Shown here: positions 27,843 through 37,123 of the stretch, piece after piece
Numbering within the stretch: the first letter of the stretch is position 1
Layout of the letters: each line of letters opens with the position of its first letter
Origin: Paraglaciecola sp. MB-3u-78
Lineage (GTDB): Bacteria; Pseudomonadota; Gammaproteobacteria; Enterobacterales; Alteromonadaceae
Assembly (NCBI RefSeq): GCF_002835935.1
Contig: NZ_PJCF01000005.1
Coordinates: 372,001-436,000 of the forward strand
Reading direction: 5' to 3'
Length of the DNA stretch: 64,000 nucleotides
The notes under the pieces: model-generated
What the model was told of the DNA's origin: nothing
What the model saw: only the letters and a program-made list of their open reading frames with translations
Databases searched by the model: none
Made by a program: the position numbers and the translations under genes

Positions 27843-28508
27843 TTATTTATCCTCTTTATTGTTTGATTCTTGCATCATACGTTTGTTTAAATCTTCCCAC
27901 AGTTCATTATTGCCGCCCTCTTGAACTTGTTTGCCTCGGCCTTGCTCTTTGGCCATCCATAAACCATCACCGTTAAAGCTATATACGGGGCGAAGATCCC
28001 GGCGTTTATTCGCGGATAAAATATCTTTATTGAGATTATCGAGTACCAAAGGAATAGATTTAGGCGTTTCGTAATAAGCCAGTACCATATGCGCCATATT
28101 GTAATTTAAGGCCTTTACGTACATGAGTCGCAGCTTTTCTGTTGGTACGCCCAACGCCCGTAAACTGAAGTATTTGGCAATACTAAAGTCTTCACAGTCG
28201 CCACCATTTGTGGATAAAAATTCAACCGGCGTTGCCCAATAATCATTTTTGTTCCAATGCTTTAAATCATCCACAAACTCTAAACGATTAAAAAAGCGGT
28301 TTACCTCATAAAGCTGGTCAGCAGTGCTTGAATTTTTGTTATCAGCAATCACTTCTTGCCAATCTCTCACTCGCTTTGATGCTTCAACGCCAAAGCGCAC
28401 TTGCACTTTTTGAAATAGCGCCTCGTTTAACTGAAACGTAGCCTGAGCACTTAGATGAAAAACAATCCAACATAAAAAAAGTACACGAGCAACTAAGTCA
28501 ATTCGCAT
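27843..28508 (-). CDS. lapG: LapG-like periplasmic cysteine protease
   Basis: The 221-residue protein is a bacterial transglutaminase-like cysteine proteinase (BTLCP, DUF920). It has a signal peptide (about 1-23) and the triad C105 (NGGDCEDF), H140 (NMAHMVLAYY) and D157 (PLVLDNLN). LapG releases large LapA-type adhesins from the cell surface when c-di-GMP is low, by cutting after a di-alanine site. No giant adhesin gene lies in this window; the only nearby candidate substrate is the repeat protein downstream. It is the first gene of a minus-strand operon. Confidence 0.92.
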   Translation of the reverse strand: MRIDLVARVLFLCWIVFHLSAQATFQLNEALFQKVQVRFGVEASKRVRDWQEVIADNKNSSTADQLYEVNRFFNRLEFVDDLKHWNKNDYWATPVEFLSTNGGDCEDFSIAKYFSLRALGVPTEKLRLMYVKALNYNMAHMVLAYYETPKSIPLVLDNLNKDILSANKRRDLRPVYSFNGDGLWMAKEQGRGKQVQEGGNNELWEDLNKRMMQESNNKEDK

Positions 28509-28840
28509 TTAAGCTTCTACTTTTGAAATGAAAATCATGGGTACTCGCGTAAGTCGATTGTTTGGGTAATATAAAATAAATATTATTTGAGTTCATCTAA
28601 TATAACAATTCAATCTATAAAATGTGTTTTTTAATAATTAATAAATATTTTGCCAATGCCCGCCTTACCAAATTGAGTACAAAACGGATGATTTTCACAA
28701 CATATATTCACTGGTATCGATTTTGCTTATATTTTGCTTAATATGTTGTTATGTTGGCGTGATATAATTACTCAATTAAAGATTTATCTGGCATATTCCA
28801 ATTTGTAGTGAAAAGCCATTTTGTTGTAAAGGAATAATAA
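28509..28840. promoter_or_regulatory. Divergent control region, lapG side and second EPS operon
   Basis: About 330 strongly AT-rich bases lie between divergent operons. No gene is visible. A sigma-54-like element lies at 28712-28727 for the forward operon. The lapG promoter on the other strand is not recognisable by eye. Confidence 0.5.
28712..28727 (+). promoter_or_regulatory. Sigma-54-like -24/-12 element
   Basis: TGGTATCGATTTTGCT keeps GG and GC with the required 12-base spacing and has a perfect TTGCT downstream half. It lies about 114 bases before the GT26 gene. This is almost the same distance as the element before the export operon, which suggests shared control of both. Confidence 0.4.
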
Positions 28841-29623
28841 ATGGATCTAAGTGAAGTACGAAAGACTAATGTCGGAGGTTTGATCACTGCATGTATTAGT
28901 CGGCTTGATCTCGTCAATCTGATGGTCACCAAAGTAAAACAAGCTCAGCATTTAAAAACGCCTCACACTGTAAAGCCATTAGTCATATTTTCCGCAAATG
29001 GGCAGAGCATTTCTATAGCCAATAATGATCCTGTGATGGGCGATATGCTCAATCAAGCTGATATTTTGCATGCTGATGGACAAAGTGTGGTGACTTTTTC
29101 AAAGCATTTTAGTGAATACCCAATTCCTGAGCGCACTGCAACCACCGATACTATTCATGATGTACCGAAAATGTCGAGTGAAGTGCTACATCATTTTTTA
29201 TTAGGCGCAAGTAAACAAACGATTGAAAAATGTGCTGATGTAATGAGTACCGCATATAATAATTTCAAAATAGCAGGTACCCAGCACGGATATTTTTCAG
29301 AGCAAGACGAGCAAGCTATCGTTGATAAAATAAACCAGTCTGGCACAGATGTTTTATGGGTTGGTTTAGGTAAACCCAAAGAGCAAGTTTTTATTATTCG
29401 TAATCGAGAAAAGCTCAATGTCCCAGTGATTATATCTTGTGGTGGCTGCTATAATTTTGTGACTGGTGATTATAAAAGGGCGCCTGAAATATTTCAGACC
29501 TTAGGCTTAGAGTGGTTACATCGTGCTTTTACTGAGCCTCGTAAATTATTATGGCGCTACATTACGACCAACCCACATGCTATTTATTGTGTGATTAAAC
29601 ATAGACATAAAAAAATTGGATAG
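28841..29623 (+). CDS. WecG/TagA/CpsF family glycosyltransferase (GT26)
   Basis: The 260-residue peripheral enzyme adds a sugar to the lipid-linked EPS precursor. It has the family pattern ILHADGQSVVTFSK near the N-terminus, FLLGASKQTIEKCADVM, then DVLWVGLGKPKEQVFIIRN and the end VPVIISCGGCYNFVTGDYKRAPE. WecG-type enzymes usually add the second sugar after the initiating phosphotransferase. It opens the second forward EPS operon. The 147-base gap after it contains only a 42-codon GTG frame (29640-29768) without recognisable features. Confidence 0.92.
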   Translation: MDLSEVRKTNVGGLITACISRLDLVNLMVTKVKQAQHLKTPHTVKPLVIFSANGQSISIANNDPVMGDMLNQADILHADGQSVVTFSKHFSEYPIPERTATTDTIHDVPKMSSEVLHHFLLGASKQTIEKCADVMSTAYNNFKIAGTQHGYFSEQDEQAIVDKINQSGTDVLWVGLGKPKEQVFIIRNREKLNVPVIISCGGCYNFVTGDYKRAPEIFQTLGLEWLHRAFTEPRKLLWRYITTNPHAIYCVIKHRHKKIG

Positions 29624-29770
29624 AGCAAGGGGCTAGCCGTGTCGGTAAAGATTCTATTTTTTCACAAGTGGTTTACTATATCTCATTTCCAATTGAGGGA
29701 GATGACAGTCAAGTTTTCAGCAAATTTGCAGTGGCTAATTCAGTCAAAATATATAGGCAGCGTCTATTAG

Positions 29771-31024
29771 ATGAAAATTAGTTCTGTTCACAAGTTTATT
29801 TTATTTTTAAGTGTTGCTTACTATGTAGGTTTTGTTAGCTTTTTTGAGCGCCTTGCCAAAGGCGGAGGTAAAGGTGGTGGTTTTGAGAGTGCAGCAGCTG
29901 GCAATATTATTAATCAGCTTGTAGGTATTCTTTTATTGGGTTTATGTTTATTTATTTTATACCGGCAGTTAAATAATTATATAAAACAACATTTTTTAGA
30001 GAACTGGCCATGGTTTATTTTATTGGGCATATTAGCTTGTTCGGTTTTATGGTCATATTCACCGTCAATTTCATTTCGACGATTAATTGCATTTATGACC
30101 TTAGTTGTTGTTGCCTACTATCTAGCAATAACTTATTCACCAAAATCGTTATTTAACTTTCTGGCAAATGCAATTCTATTAGCGATTTTTGTAGGCCTAG
30201 TCTATGAGGTTGCAACCGGTAAATCATTAGCTATTGGACTTGGTGATAGGAGTAGCGCTTTTAGAGGAATAATACCGGATAAGAACGCCGCTGCCCGAAT
30301 TTATGCTTATGGTTTAATTGTATTCGTTGCTATTAGCGATAAATTCACAAAATTTCATTACATAAAGATAATTGTTTTTTTACTTGCACTTTCATTATCA
30401 CAATCGGCTTCTGCGATTATAATGGCAATAATGGGTATTGCTATTATTACACTTATTCGTATATCCCGAGGAAGTGGTAAGCAGCAAAGTTTTAATCGAC
30501 TAGCAATGCTCATTATTTTATCAGTAATTGGGATAGGTTTGCTTAGTGTTATTTATGAGTATTTGCTGGGCTTAATGGGACGAGATGCAAGTTTAACTGA
30601 TCGGACTGTTATTTGGCAGTTACTTGAGCAGTCGTTAGAAGATGAGTATTGGTATGGCTTTGGATTTGGCGCCTTTTGGGCTAGTGATGCTTCGAGCGGA
30701 TTTTTGGAAGGCTGGAAATTTATAGGAAATGCGCATAGTGGTTATATAGAAACCAGACTAAATGCTGGTATGTTAGGCCTATCAGCTTTGTTTTTGTTGC
30801 TGATTTCGTTTTTTCATAAAAGCTTACAACTGTTTTTTAATACAAATACCTCGAAAATATCAGCCTTGTTTATTTCTATATTAGTTGTGCAAACGATAAC
30901 GAATTATGTTGGTTACGTTATATTAAACCACAATTCATTCGATATGTTTTTATTCACAGTTTGCTACTTCAGTGCAACCTCTTTAACGACGCAATTAAGA
31001 ATGAACGAGATGAGAAATATATGA
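29771..31024 (+). CDS. O-antigen ligase/Wzy-type membrane protein
   Basis: The 417-residue protein has about ten to eleven membrane segments and a periplasmic loop with GFGFGAFWASDAS and NAHSGYIETRLNAGMLG, the superfamily motif around a conserved histidine. With the homologue at 23217 the locus has two such proteins, probably one polymerase and one ligase or modifying transferase. Its end overlaps the following GT2 gene by four bases (ATGA). Confidence 0.87.
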   Translation: MKISSVHKFILFLSVAYYVGFVSFFERLAKGGGKGGGFESAAAGNIINQLVGILLLGLCLFILYRQLNNYIKQHFLENWPWFILLGILACSVLWSYSPSISFRRLIAFMTLVVVAYYLAITYSPKSLFNFLANAILLAIFVGLVYEVATGKSLAIGLGDRSSAFRGIIPDKNAAARIYAYGLIVFVAISDKFTKFHYIKIIVFLLALSLSQSASAIIMAIMGIAIITLIRISRGSGKQQSFNRLAMLIILSVIGIGLLSVIYEYLLGLMGRDASLTDRTVIWQLLEQSLEDEYWYGFGFGAFWASDASSGFLEGWKFIGNAHSGYIETRLNAGMLGLSALFLLLISFFHKSLQLFFNTNTSKISALFISILVVQTITNYVGYVILNHNSFDMFLFTVCYFSATSLTTQLRMNEMRNI

Positions 31025-31881
31025 ATAACACCCGAGATAAAATCAAGTTTTCGGTGGTAATTACTACCTTCGATAGGCCTGATTATTTGGCGGAGTCTTT
31101 GGCAAGCGTCTTGAAGCAAAGGATACCGCCTTTTGAAATTATTGTTATCAACGACCATTCAACAACAAGATACGAGCCTATTCTCGATAAATTAAATGCT
31201 GCTAATGTTCGGTATCACGTTAATGATAAGTCCTATGGGGCTAATTATTCTAGAAATAAAGGTATTGAACTAGCGCGAGGTGATGTTATAGCGTTTTTAG
31301 ACGATGACGATATTTGGTTTCCCGAGTACTTAGCAAGCGTGGAGCAAACCTACTTGAATAACAGTCAGGCAGCAGGCACAACCTGTGGTAAACGTCTAAT
31401 GCACGACCATTCAATTGATGTGGTTAATAAATTGAATGAAGTACAAGAAGATGAGCTAAGGCTTGGCAATACGTATTGTGGCATGAGTGGGGTGACAGTC
31501 TTAACATCTGTAGCAGAAGAAACGCTTTTTGATGAGCAATTAGAAAACGGTCAAGATTGGGATTTTTTTGTAAGAATTGTACAAGCTGGCAGAAAAATAA
31601 TTAATATTACAGCGCCTTTATTTTTCTATCGCGTTAATCTTTATTCAGGTATTTCTGCAAGAGTCAAAACTATTCGCCCGTCTGCAGCTGAAAGTAGATT
31701 AGCATCTTCTGTTAAACATAAAACATGGCTGGGTGAAAAGGCATTTAATGACAGGGTTGCGAAACAGCTTTTAGAGGGGGTTTCTAAACGTTCCCATAAG
31801 TTTGGATGGATAGCTTTATGCATAAAATTTATCGGTTTAAAACCCACTTTGATTTTCTTATTCAGTCGATTTAGTAAGTAG
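31021..31881 (+). CDS. Glycosyltransferase family 2
   Basis: The 286-residue GT-A enzyme starts MNNTRDKIKFSVVITTFDRP and has the nucleotide-sugar metal site AFLDDDDIWFPEYL. NGQDWDFFVRIVQAG contains the acceptor-side ED-like motif. The open frame extends 20 codons further upstream, but ATG at 31021 overlaps the previous stop and has GAGATGAG as ribosome site, so I use it. The sugar it transfers is not predictable. The broken glycosyltransferase gene follows 6 bases later. Confidence 0.92.
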   Translation: MNNTRDKIKFSVVITTFDRPDYLAESLASVLKQRIPPFEIIVINDHSTTRYEPILDKLNAANVRYHVNDKSYGANYSRNKGIELARGDVIAFLDDDDIWFPEYLASVEQTYLNNSQAAGTTCGKRLMHDHSIDVVNKLNEVQEDELRLGNTYCGMSGVTVLTSVAEETLFDEQLENGQDWDFFVRIVQAGRKIINITAPLFFYRVNLYSGISARVKTIRPSAAESRLASSVKHKTWLGEKAFNDRVAKQLLEGVSKRSHKFGWIALCIKFIGLKPTLIFLFSRFSK

Positions 31882-31887
31882 ATACAG

Positions 31888-32866
31888 ATGAGAGCTTATT
31901 TTCAACCAAAAAGTCATGCAAATAAATTTATTTCAATAAACCAAAATGTATTGAAAAAAATGGGTTATGAAATTTTTAAGCTGAACGCTATGCTTTCAGT
32001 CAAAACCGAATGGAAGAACAGAAATAAAGCGCTTGTGGTTATGAATTGGGTCGAGGATCAAATGTATCGAAAAGATGCAACCATGTTAAGTACAATGCGT
32101 TCATTTATTCGTTACCAGTTTTTTCTATTTTTGAGCCTTATTTTTTGTAAAAATAAAATTTGGATTAGGCACAACTTTGTGCCTCACAATGCTAGTGGCA
32201 ATTTGGTGTTTTTTTAGACCATGGTCTGGAGTTTAAAGCTTTATAATTATCGGAATGTTTATTTAGAAGATTATATTAGATCGCAACATTTGTTACATCC
32301 TCTTTATGAGTCCGATGAAGATCTACTTGAAAAAACGACTAATGCAAAAATGGTAGATTTAAAAGGTGAAATAACAACGGTTTTATTCGGCTCTATAAAA
32401 CCTTACAAAGGTGTAGATAAACTTTTAGAATCTTGGTCAAAAGATCTAAAACTGACGATATTGGGTCGTTGTTCAGACGAGTCTTACACTAATTCTTTAA
32501 TGCCATTATTAAGACTAGAAATCTTAAAGTAAATTGGTTAAATGAATTTATATCAGATAAATTATTAGACGAATCGTTGTCAGCTGCTCACTGTGTTGTA
32601 ATGGCTCATAAAGACAAATCTATGGTCACTTCAGGGTCTTTTTATCATGCACTTACTTTTGGATGCAACGTACTAGCAAGTGAGTCAGCATTTACCAGTC
32701 ATAAAGCTAAGCAGCATGACTTTATACATTTGGTAAACTTTGTTGGCTTAGATGAGCAAACATTAGCCAATATTTGGATAGAGAAAAAAATTTTTTATCT
32801 AGTATCCTGCCCATTTATGGTCGTAAATCTTTGGAATATAGCTGGAAATCTCTATTAAATAATTAA
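31888..32866 (+). pseudogene. Broken glycosyltransferase (WxRHNF-HPLY family), copy 1 of 3
   Basis: The reading frame starts at 31888 and shows ALVVMNWVEDQMY and KIWIRHNFVPHN. It is stopped at 32215-32217 beside a T7 run. It continues as LLHPLYESDEDLL and VLFGSIKPYKGVDKLLESW, shifts frame near 32505, then reads AAHCVVMAHKDKSM and FYHALTFGCNVLASES. It shifts again at an A7T6 tract (32784-32796); in the other frame the natural end YGRKSLEYSWKSLLNN appears. Homologues are at 47815 and 63137. Two of the breaks sit at homopolymers, so sequencing errors are possible. Otherwise it is a recent pseudogene. Confidence 0.8.
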
Positions 32867-33038
32867 CCATCGAATCGGCTTAAATGAACGTTACGGATAG
32901 AGCATACAATGGCAACAGAACATAAAATCGCTTTTAGCGTTATTTGACCACAACTTCACATTCAAACCGGTGTGACATTAAATATCGTGAATTTGTAAAC
33001 TGTAGAAGAAACCAAAGCCCAGAGGATACATTAAGAAA

Positions 33039-34133
33039 ATGGCTATAATTGTAATTGTAATGCACGACCTTAGAGGCGGTGGGGCCGAAAAAATGATGGT
33101 CAGGCTTGCCAATCAGCTATCTGCCAATGGTGATAGCGTGCATTTGGTGCTTACTGCTGAAGGAGGGGTTAACAAAAAATTTGTTAACGAAAACGTCAAT
33201 TTAGTCGAACTTGGTTGCGAAAGAACGCTGTCATCTTTTGGTAAGTTACGCAAAACGTTAAAAGCTATTGAACCCGACGCAATCCTGTCTGTACTCACTC
33301 ATATTAATGTCATTGCTGGCATCACTTGCTTTAGTCTTGGTTGGCAAAGCAAACTCTCTGTAAGCGAGCGAAATGCCTTTTCTCTAGACAGGGCGTTGAA
33401 AACCGATAGGGTAATGAAGTTGGTGTATTTTATTGCTCCATTTATTTACCAATTACTACCTAAGCCAGTTATTGCAGTTTCCAAAGGTGTTGCTGATGAT
33501 CTCGTAGAACATACCATGGTCAAACGCAAAAATGTTACAACAGCAAGCAACCCTGTTATCACCGTTGAAACAATAGAAGCCTCGAAATCTGCGCCACAGC
33601 ACGAATGGATAATAAACAGCGATATACCAGTGTTATTGAGTATCGGGCGGTTATCTCATCAAAAGGGTTTTGACCTACTTTTGAAAGCCTTTAGCCTTGT
33701 GCAAAGTGAAATTAAGTGCCGGTTAATAATCTACGGTGAAGGCGAACTAAGAGAAGATTTAGTTGAGCAGGTTAATGAATTATCGCTCAGCGAAGTCGTT
33801 AGCTTCCCGGGCTACATAGCAAACCCGATAGCAGAGATGAAAGCGGCAGACTTATACATACTGTCTTCTCGGTTTGAGGGTAGCCCAAACGCTATCGTCG
33901 AAGCCATGTCAGTTAACACACCCGTGATTGCTTTTGATTGCCCCCATGGCCCTAAAGAAATACTCAGAGATGGCACTGTGGCACCATTAGTTGAGTACTT
34001 GGATGTAGATGCTTTAGCTAAGGCAATTGTGTCGACGTTAAAAGCAAAGAAGCCGGTGGACTATACCCAGGATGTTGCTAGGTTCAGCTCAGCAAATTCA
34101 GCTAATGAATACCGCCGACTTCTTTTAGAATAA
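33039..34133 (+). CDS. Glycosyltransferase family 4
   Basis: The 364-residue GT-B enzyme begins with a glycine-rich acceptor site, MHDLRGGGAEKMMVRLANQL. Its C-terminal nucleotide-sugar domain has LLSIGRLSHQKGFDLLLKAF, then SSRFEGSPNAIVEAMSVNTP with the conserved E-x7-E type motif and FDCPHGPKEIL. This is the GalNAc/WbnH-like group. It is followed by a convergent gene 34 bases later. The 172-base gap upstream (32867-33038) holds only a 34-codon frame ending RKWL that overlaps this start. Confidence 0.93.
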   Translation: MAIIVIVMHDLRGGGAEKMMVRLANQLSANGDSVHLVLTAEGGVNKKFVNENVNLVELGCERTLSSFGKLRKTLKAIEPDAILSVLTHINVIAGITCFSLGWQSKLSVSERNAFSLDRALKTDRVMKLVYFIAPFIYQLLPKPVIAVSKGVADDLVEHTMVKRKNVTTASNPVITVETIEASKSAPQHEWIINSDIPVLLSIGRLSHQKGFDLLLKAFSLVQSEIKCRLIIYGEGELREDLVEQVNELSLSEVVSFPGYIANPIAEMKAADLYILSSRFEGSPNAIVEAMSVNTPVIAFDCPHGPKEILRDGTVAPLVEYLDVDALAKAIVSTLKAKKPVDYTQDVARFSSANSANEYRRLLLE

Positions 34134-34167
34134 AAATTTATATTGATACCAACATATTAATGTTGAT

Positions 34168-35307
34168 TTATAACCAACAAACACTATCAAATGGGTGGTG
34201 AACCATTTCGTCCTCGCTGCCCACACCAAACTTTTGAGCCTCTGCAAGTGTGCATAAAGCACCGGGGAAACCATGAGAATTATCATATTGAGCGAGATTC
34301 TCTCTATGCTCAAAAAACGTGGTTACCGACTTGTAGTTACGCCCAATAAACTCATTAACGTCTGCAAACACCTCTTTTTTTTGTTCTTCTGGCAAGTCAA
34401 AGTATGCTCTGCAAAGGATATTGACAAAATCAAAGTCAATACAATAAGGTTTCTCTTTTAATAGGCCTGAATCGGTTTGATGGCCCAGACAACTGTTAAT
34501 GAGTGCCATTTTGGATTGTTTTTCGGCGTTAAGTGCATCATAAATCCACAAGAAATGCGCAGCGCCACCAACATCTCTAACGGTAGCATCTTTAATAAAC
34601 ACATCGTGAAAACCCTTTTTCCACAAACCGGTTTTAGCGTCAACGCGTTGATTCAATTCAGACACTGCATTTTCAAAAAAAACACTCATTTGCTCTTTTG
34701 ATACTAAGCCAGCCTCTATATAAAGATCTTGAGACATTTGAATAGCTGCTAGTGCACCACCACCTATATGTGACGCAGGCCAAATATTATGCCAACCTAA
34801 ATGCCAAGAACTCTTCTTTAGACTTCCGTAAAGTCCTTTGCCTTTATAGAGCTGTGGAAAACGAAGACCCATTTTATCTATAAATTTTGTTAGCTTCGCT
34901 TTGGATTTTATAAGCTCAACATATTCGCCACAAGGGCGTAAGGCTTGAATATAATTGGTATCTTTAGAAAGAAGAATTAAGCCAGAAATCGCATAGGCTG
35001 TAGCATGTTCTTTACCATGAGCCGTGGCATTTTTTTTGGTGAAATAGCCGTTTTCATCTTGGCATGACAAGATTTTTTCTGCCCATTGTGCACGACTGTT
35101 TTCATCAGTGTATTGGTACAATAATCCCATGACATAAAGGGTGAATATGATATCAACAGATCCATAAAAGTCCCAATCCGTATAGCTGTCTTTATAAGCA
35201 AAGTCACCGGCTAAGGTGCTTTTAGAAATACACTCAGTTAAGGGAACATCACCACAATAAAAACGATTTAGGTAATCCATTACTATTACATTAGATACAA
35301 TTTGCAT
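34168..35307 (-). CDS. Predicted alpha/alpha-toroid protein of unknown function
   Basis: The 379-residue cytoplasmic protein has no signal peptide. It shows repeated helical hairpins with aromatic and glycine motifs such as DWDFYGSVDIIFTLYVMGLL, HATAYAISGLILLSKD, WHLGWHNIWPASHIGGGALA and HFLWIYDALNAE. This recalls six-hairpin glycosidase or terpene-cyclase-like alpha/alpha barrels, but no catalytic signature is certain. It starts three bases after the stop of the GT4 gene 35311-36408 in the same direction, so it is co-translated with a glycosyltransferase and may modify the polysaccharide or its precursor. Confidence 0.6.
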   Translation of the reverse strand: MQIVSNVIVMDYLNRFYCGDVPLTECISKSTLAGDFAYKDSYTDWDFYGSVDIIFTLYVMGLLYQYTDENSRAQWAEKILSCQDENGYFTKKNATAHGKEHATAYAISGLILLSKDTNYIQALRPCGEYVELIKSKAKLTKFIDKMGLRFPQLYKGKGLYGSLKKSSWHLGWHNIWPASHIGGGALAAIQMSQDLYIEAGLVSKEQMSVFFENAVSELNQRVDAKTGLWKKGFHDVFIKDATVRDVGGAAHFLWIYDALNAEKQSKMALINSCLGHQTDSGLLKEKPYCIDFDFVNILCRAYFDLPEEQKKEVFADVNEFIGRNYKSVTTFFEHRENLAQYDNSHGFPGALCTLAEAQKFGVGSEDEMVHHPFDSVCWL

Positions 35308-35310
35308 AAT

Positions 35311-36408
35311 TTACTCTTGGGTAAGTTTAAGGTAAGAGCGGGCAGCGTTCGTAAACTCATATCCTTCAACAGCCTTTTTATCAATGGCTTGAGGGTTGGC
35401 AAGTTTGGCCAAAATCACAGCAGCAAGTGCCTCGTGATCACCCACTTTTACTAAGTTAACGCCGTCAATATGACCGATTAACTCAGAAGGGCCGGTTGGA
35501 CAATCGGTTGAAACAATCGGAACACCAAGCGCAATAGCTTCAACTAAAACGGTAGGCATGCCTTCAAAGCGTGAAGAAAGCACAAACAGCTTTGAATTTT
35601 TCATATATTTGTAAGGGTTGTTAGTATAACCAGCGAACACCACACTGTTTTCGAGCTTTAGTTCGGATCTTAGTTTGATTAAAGCATCATGATCGGGGCC
35701 GTCGCCTACTAACACTAATTTAGGCATATCCTCTTTTGCTTCAATACATATAGAGTAGGCTTTCATCAATATATCAAAGCCTTTTTGATGCTTCAGTCGT
35801 CCGACGCCACATATGTAATCGCCTTGGAGATTATCGTCGTTTAACGGCGCTAAACCTTGCTCGATGACTGCTTGGTTAAATACTGCATTTTCTACAAAAC
35901 TGACTTTCTTCTGCTGAACAAATGGCATGGCCTTTACTTCATTTGCCAGGTCTTTCGACACACAAACAATACTAAGTTTGGCCATTGAATATAGCGCATA
36001 CATAATTTTTAATGTTAGAGCGCCTAATTTTTGACCGCTGCCCTTAAAGTCGACATGCCTAGTCAAAATGAACGAAGTCTTAGATTTGCTGAGGGCTGTC
36101 AAAAATGCCACTATATTTGCTGTTTCCTTGGCAGAAATAACAATGTCGATGTCTTTATCCGACAGAAAATGTTTAAACTTACTAAGCGCTGCAGATGTTT
36201 TTTTAAATTTATTATCTGAGTTGCGAGGTTCGACGAATACGTTGTCTCCGTATAATCCCTTAACTACTGCTTCGTCTTCCCAAAGTACGTAATAATAAAC
36301 GTCAAAACCAAAACCTTCGAAAGCCTTGCCTAAGTTCGCTGTTACTCTCTCCACACCACCATCCAGGATTAATTCCTTGAGCAAAAAAACAACCTTTTTC
36401 TTTTCCAA
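35311..36408 (-). CDS. Glycosyltransferase family 4
   Basis: The 365-residue GT-B enzyme has the N-terminal acceptor motif LLKELILDGGVERVTANLGKAF. Its C-terminal domain has CGVGRLKHQKGFDILMKAYS, FAGYTNNPYKYM and LSSRFEGMPTVLVEAIALGVP, followed by STDCPTGPSELI. It is a paralogue of the GT4 at 33039 and of the same subgroup. The start is TTG, with AGGGG upstream. It heads a two-gene minus-strand unit with the alpha/alpha-toroid protein. Confidence 0.92.
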   Translation of the reverse strand: MEKKKVVFLLKELILDGGVERVTANLGKAFEGFGFDVYYYVLWEDEAVVKGLYGDNVFVEPRNSDNKFKKTSAALSKFKHFLSDKDIDIVISAKETANIVAFLTALSKSKTSFILTRHVDFKGSGQKLGALTLKIMYALYSMAKLSIVCVSKDLANEVKAMPFVQQKKVSFVENAVFNQAVIEQGLAPLNDDNLQGDYICGVGRLKHQKGFDILMKAYSICIEAKEDMPKLVLVGDGPDHDALIKLRSELKLENSVVFAGYTNNPYKYMKNSKLFVLSSRFEGMPTVLVEAIALGVPIVSTDCPTGPSELIGHIDGVNLVKVGDHEALAAVILAKLANPQAIDKKAVEGYEFTNAARSYLKLTQE

Positions 36409-37123
36409 AACCTAGCCCCTGAATACAAAAAGTCAAATAGTGTTTAAAGATAGCACTTATTTTTGTCCAAGGTTACGAAAAAACATGCTTAGTAGGTAGC
36501 CAAAAAAACAACGGGTATAGATTAACAGCAAGGTGCAAGCTCTCTACAAATTGTTAACTTAAAACCATGAAATTTAACTTGATTTTTACGTTTGCTAATA
36601 TTTAATTAGTCAAGATAATATTGTTGGAGTGTCTCTAATACCTAAGCCGGTGACAAAGTAAATTACTTTGGGTGCGTCTTTCATTTTCGAACCAGTAAAG
36701 CAGGAATAGTTATCGATATATGTAGTATAAAACTTTTTTTTACAACTAACTTCATCTGAAGTGATATAATTAATTTAGTCAGTACAGAGGAATATCGATA
36801 TTTTAATATCGGACTGTTCACCATAATTTGACACACACTATTGACAACATTTGAGTTATAGGTAACTCTTTGATTTTTATTACTCACCACTTTGCGGGTG
36901 AGGGTAATTTATAGTAACGATTTTTTTAAAGGGAGCTTTGGCGATGCTAAATGTAAAATTAAATGACCTTTCGATTTATTATAAGGGCTGAAGCAGTTAT
37001 TAGTATATTAGCTTGTTATTTGTTAATGAATAGCAATGCAACTTTAGCAGTTAGCTGCTTTTTTTGAACAAAAAAAGATATCAAGATATTTAAAAAATAA
37101 TAAGAGGATGATTAGTCTTAATT
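36409..37123. other. AT-rich intergenic region
   Basis: About 715 bases lie between a minus-strand glycosyltransferase and a plus-strand sulfotransferase. I see no gene. A short inverted repeat (ATCGATATTTTAATATCGG, near 36794-36812) and many A/T runs are present. It probably holds promoters for both directions and possibly degraded DNA. Confidence 0.4.

Noticed and set aside
29640-29768. 42-codon GTG ORF between the GT26 and ligase genes
   Set aside because: No ribosome site or recognisable motif; too little to call a gene.
32867-33038. Short frames such as MATEHKIAFSVI and a 34-codon frame ending RKWL
   Set aside because: Stops break them at once and they match no family that I can name; probably debris of the preceding pseudogene region.
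36409-37123. JUMPstart/ops element expected near EPS operons
   Set aside because: No GGCGGTAG core was found here or in the other long EPS gaps.
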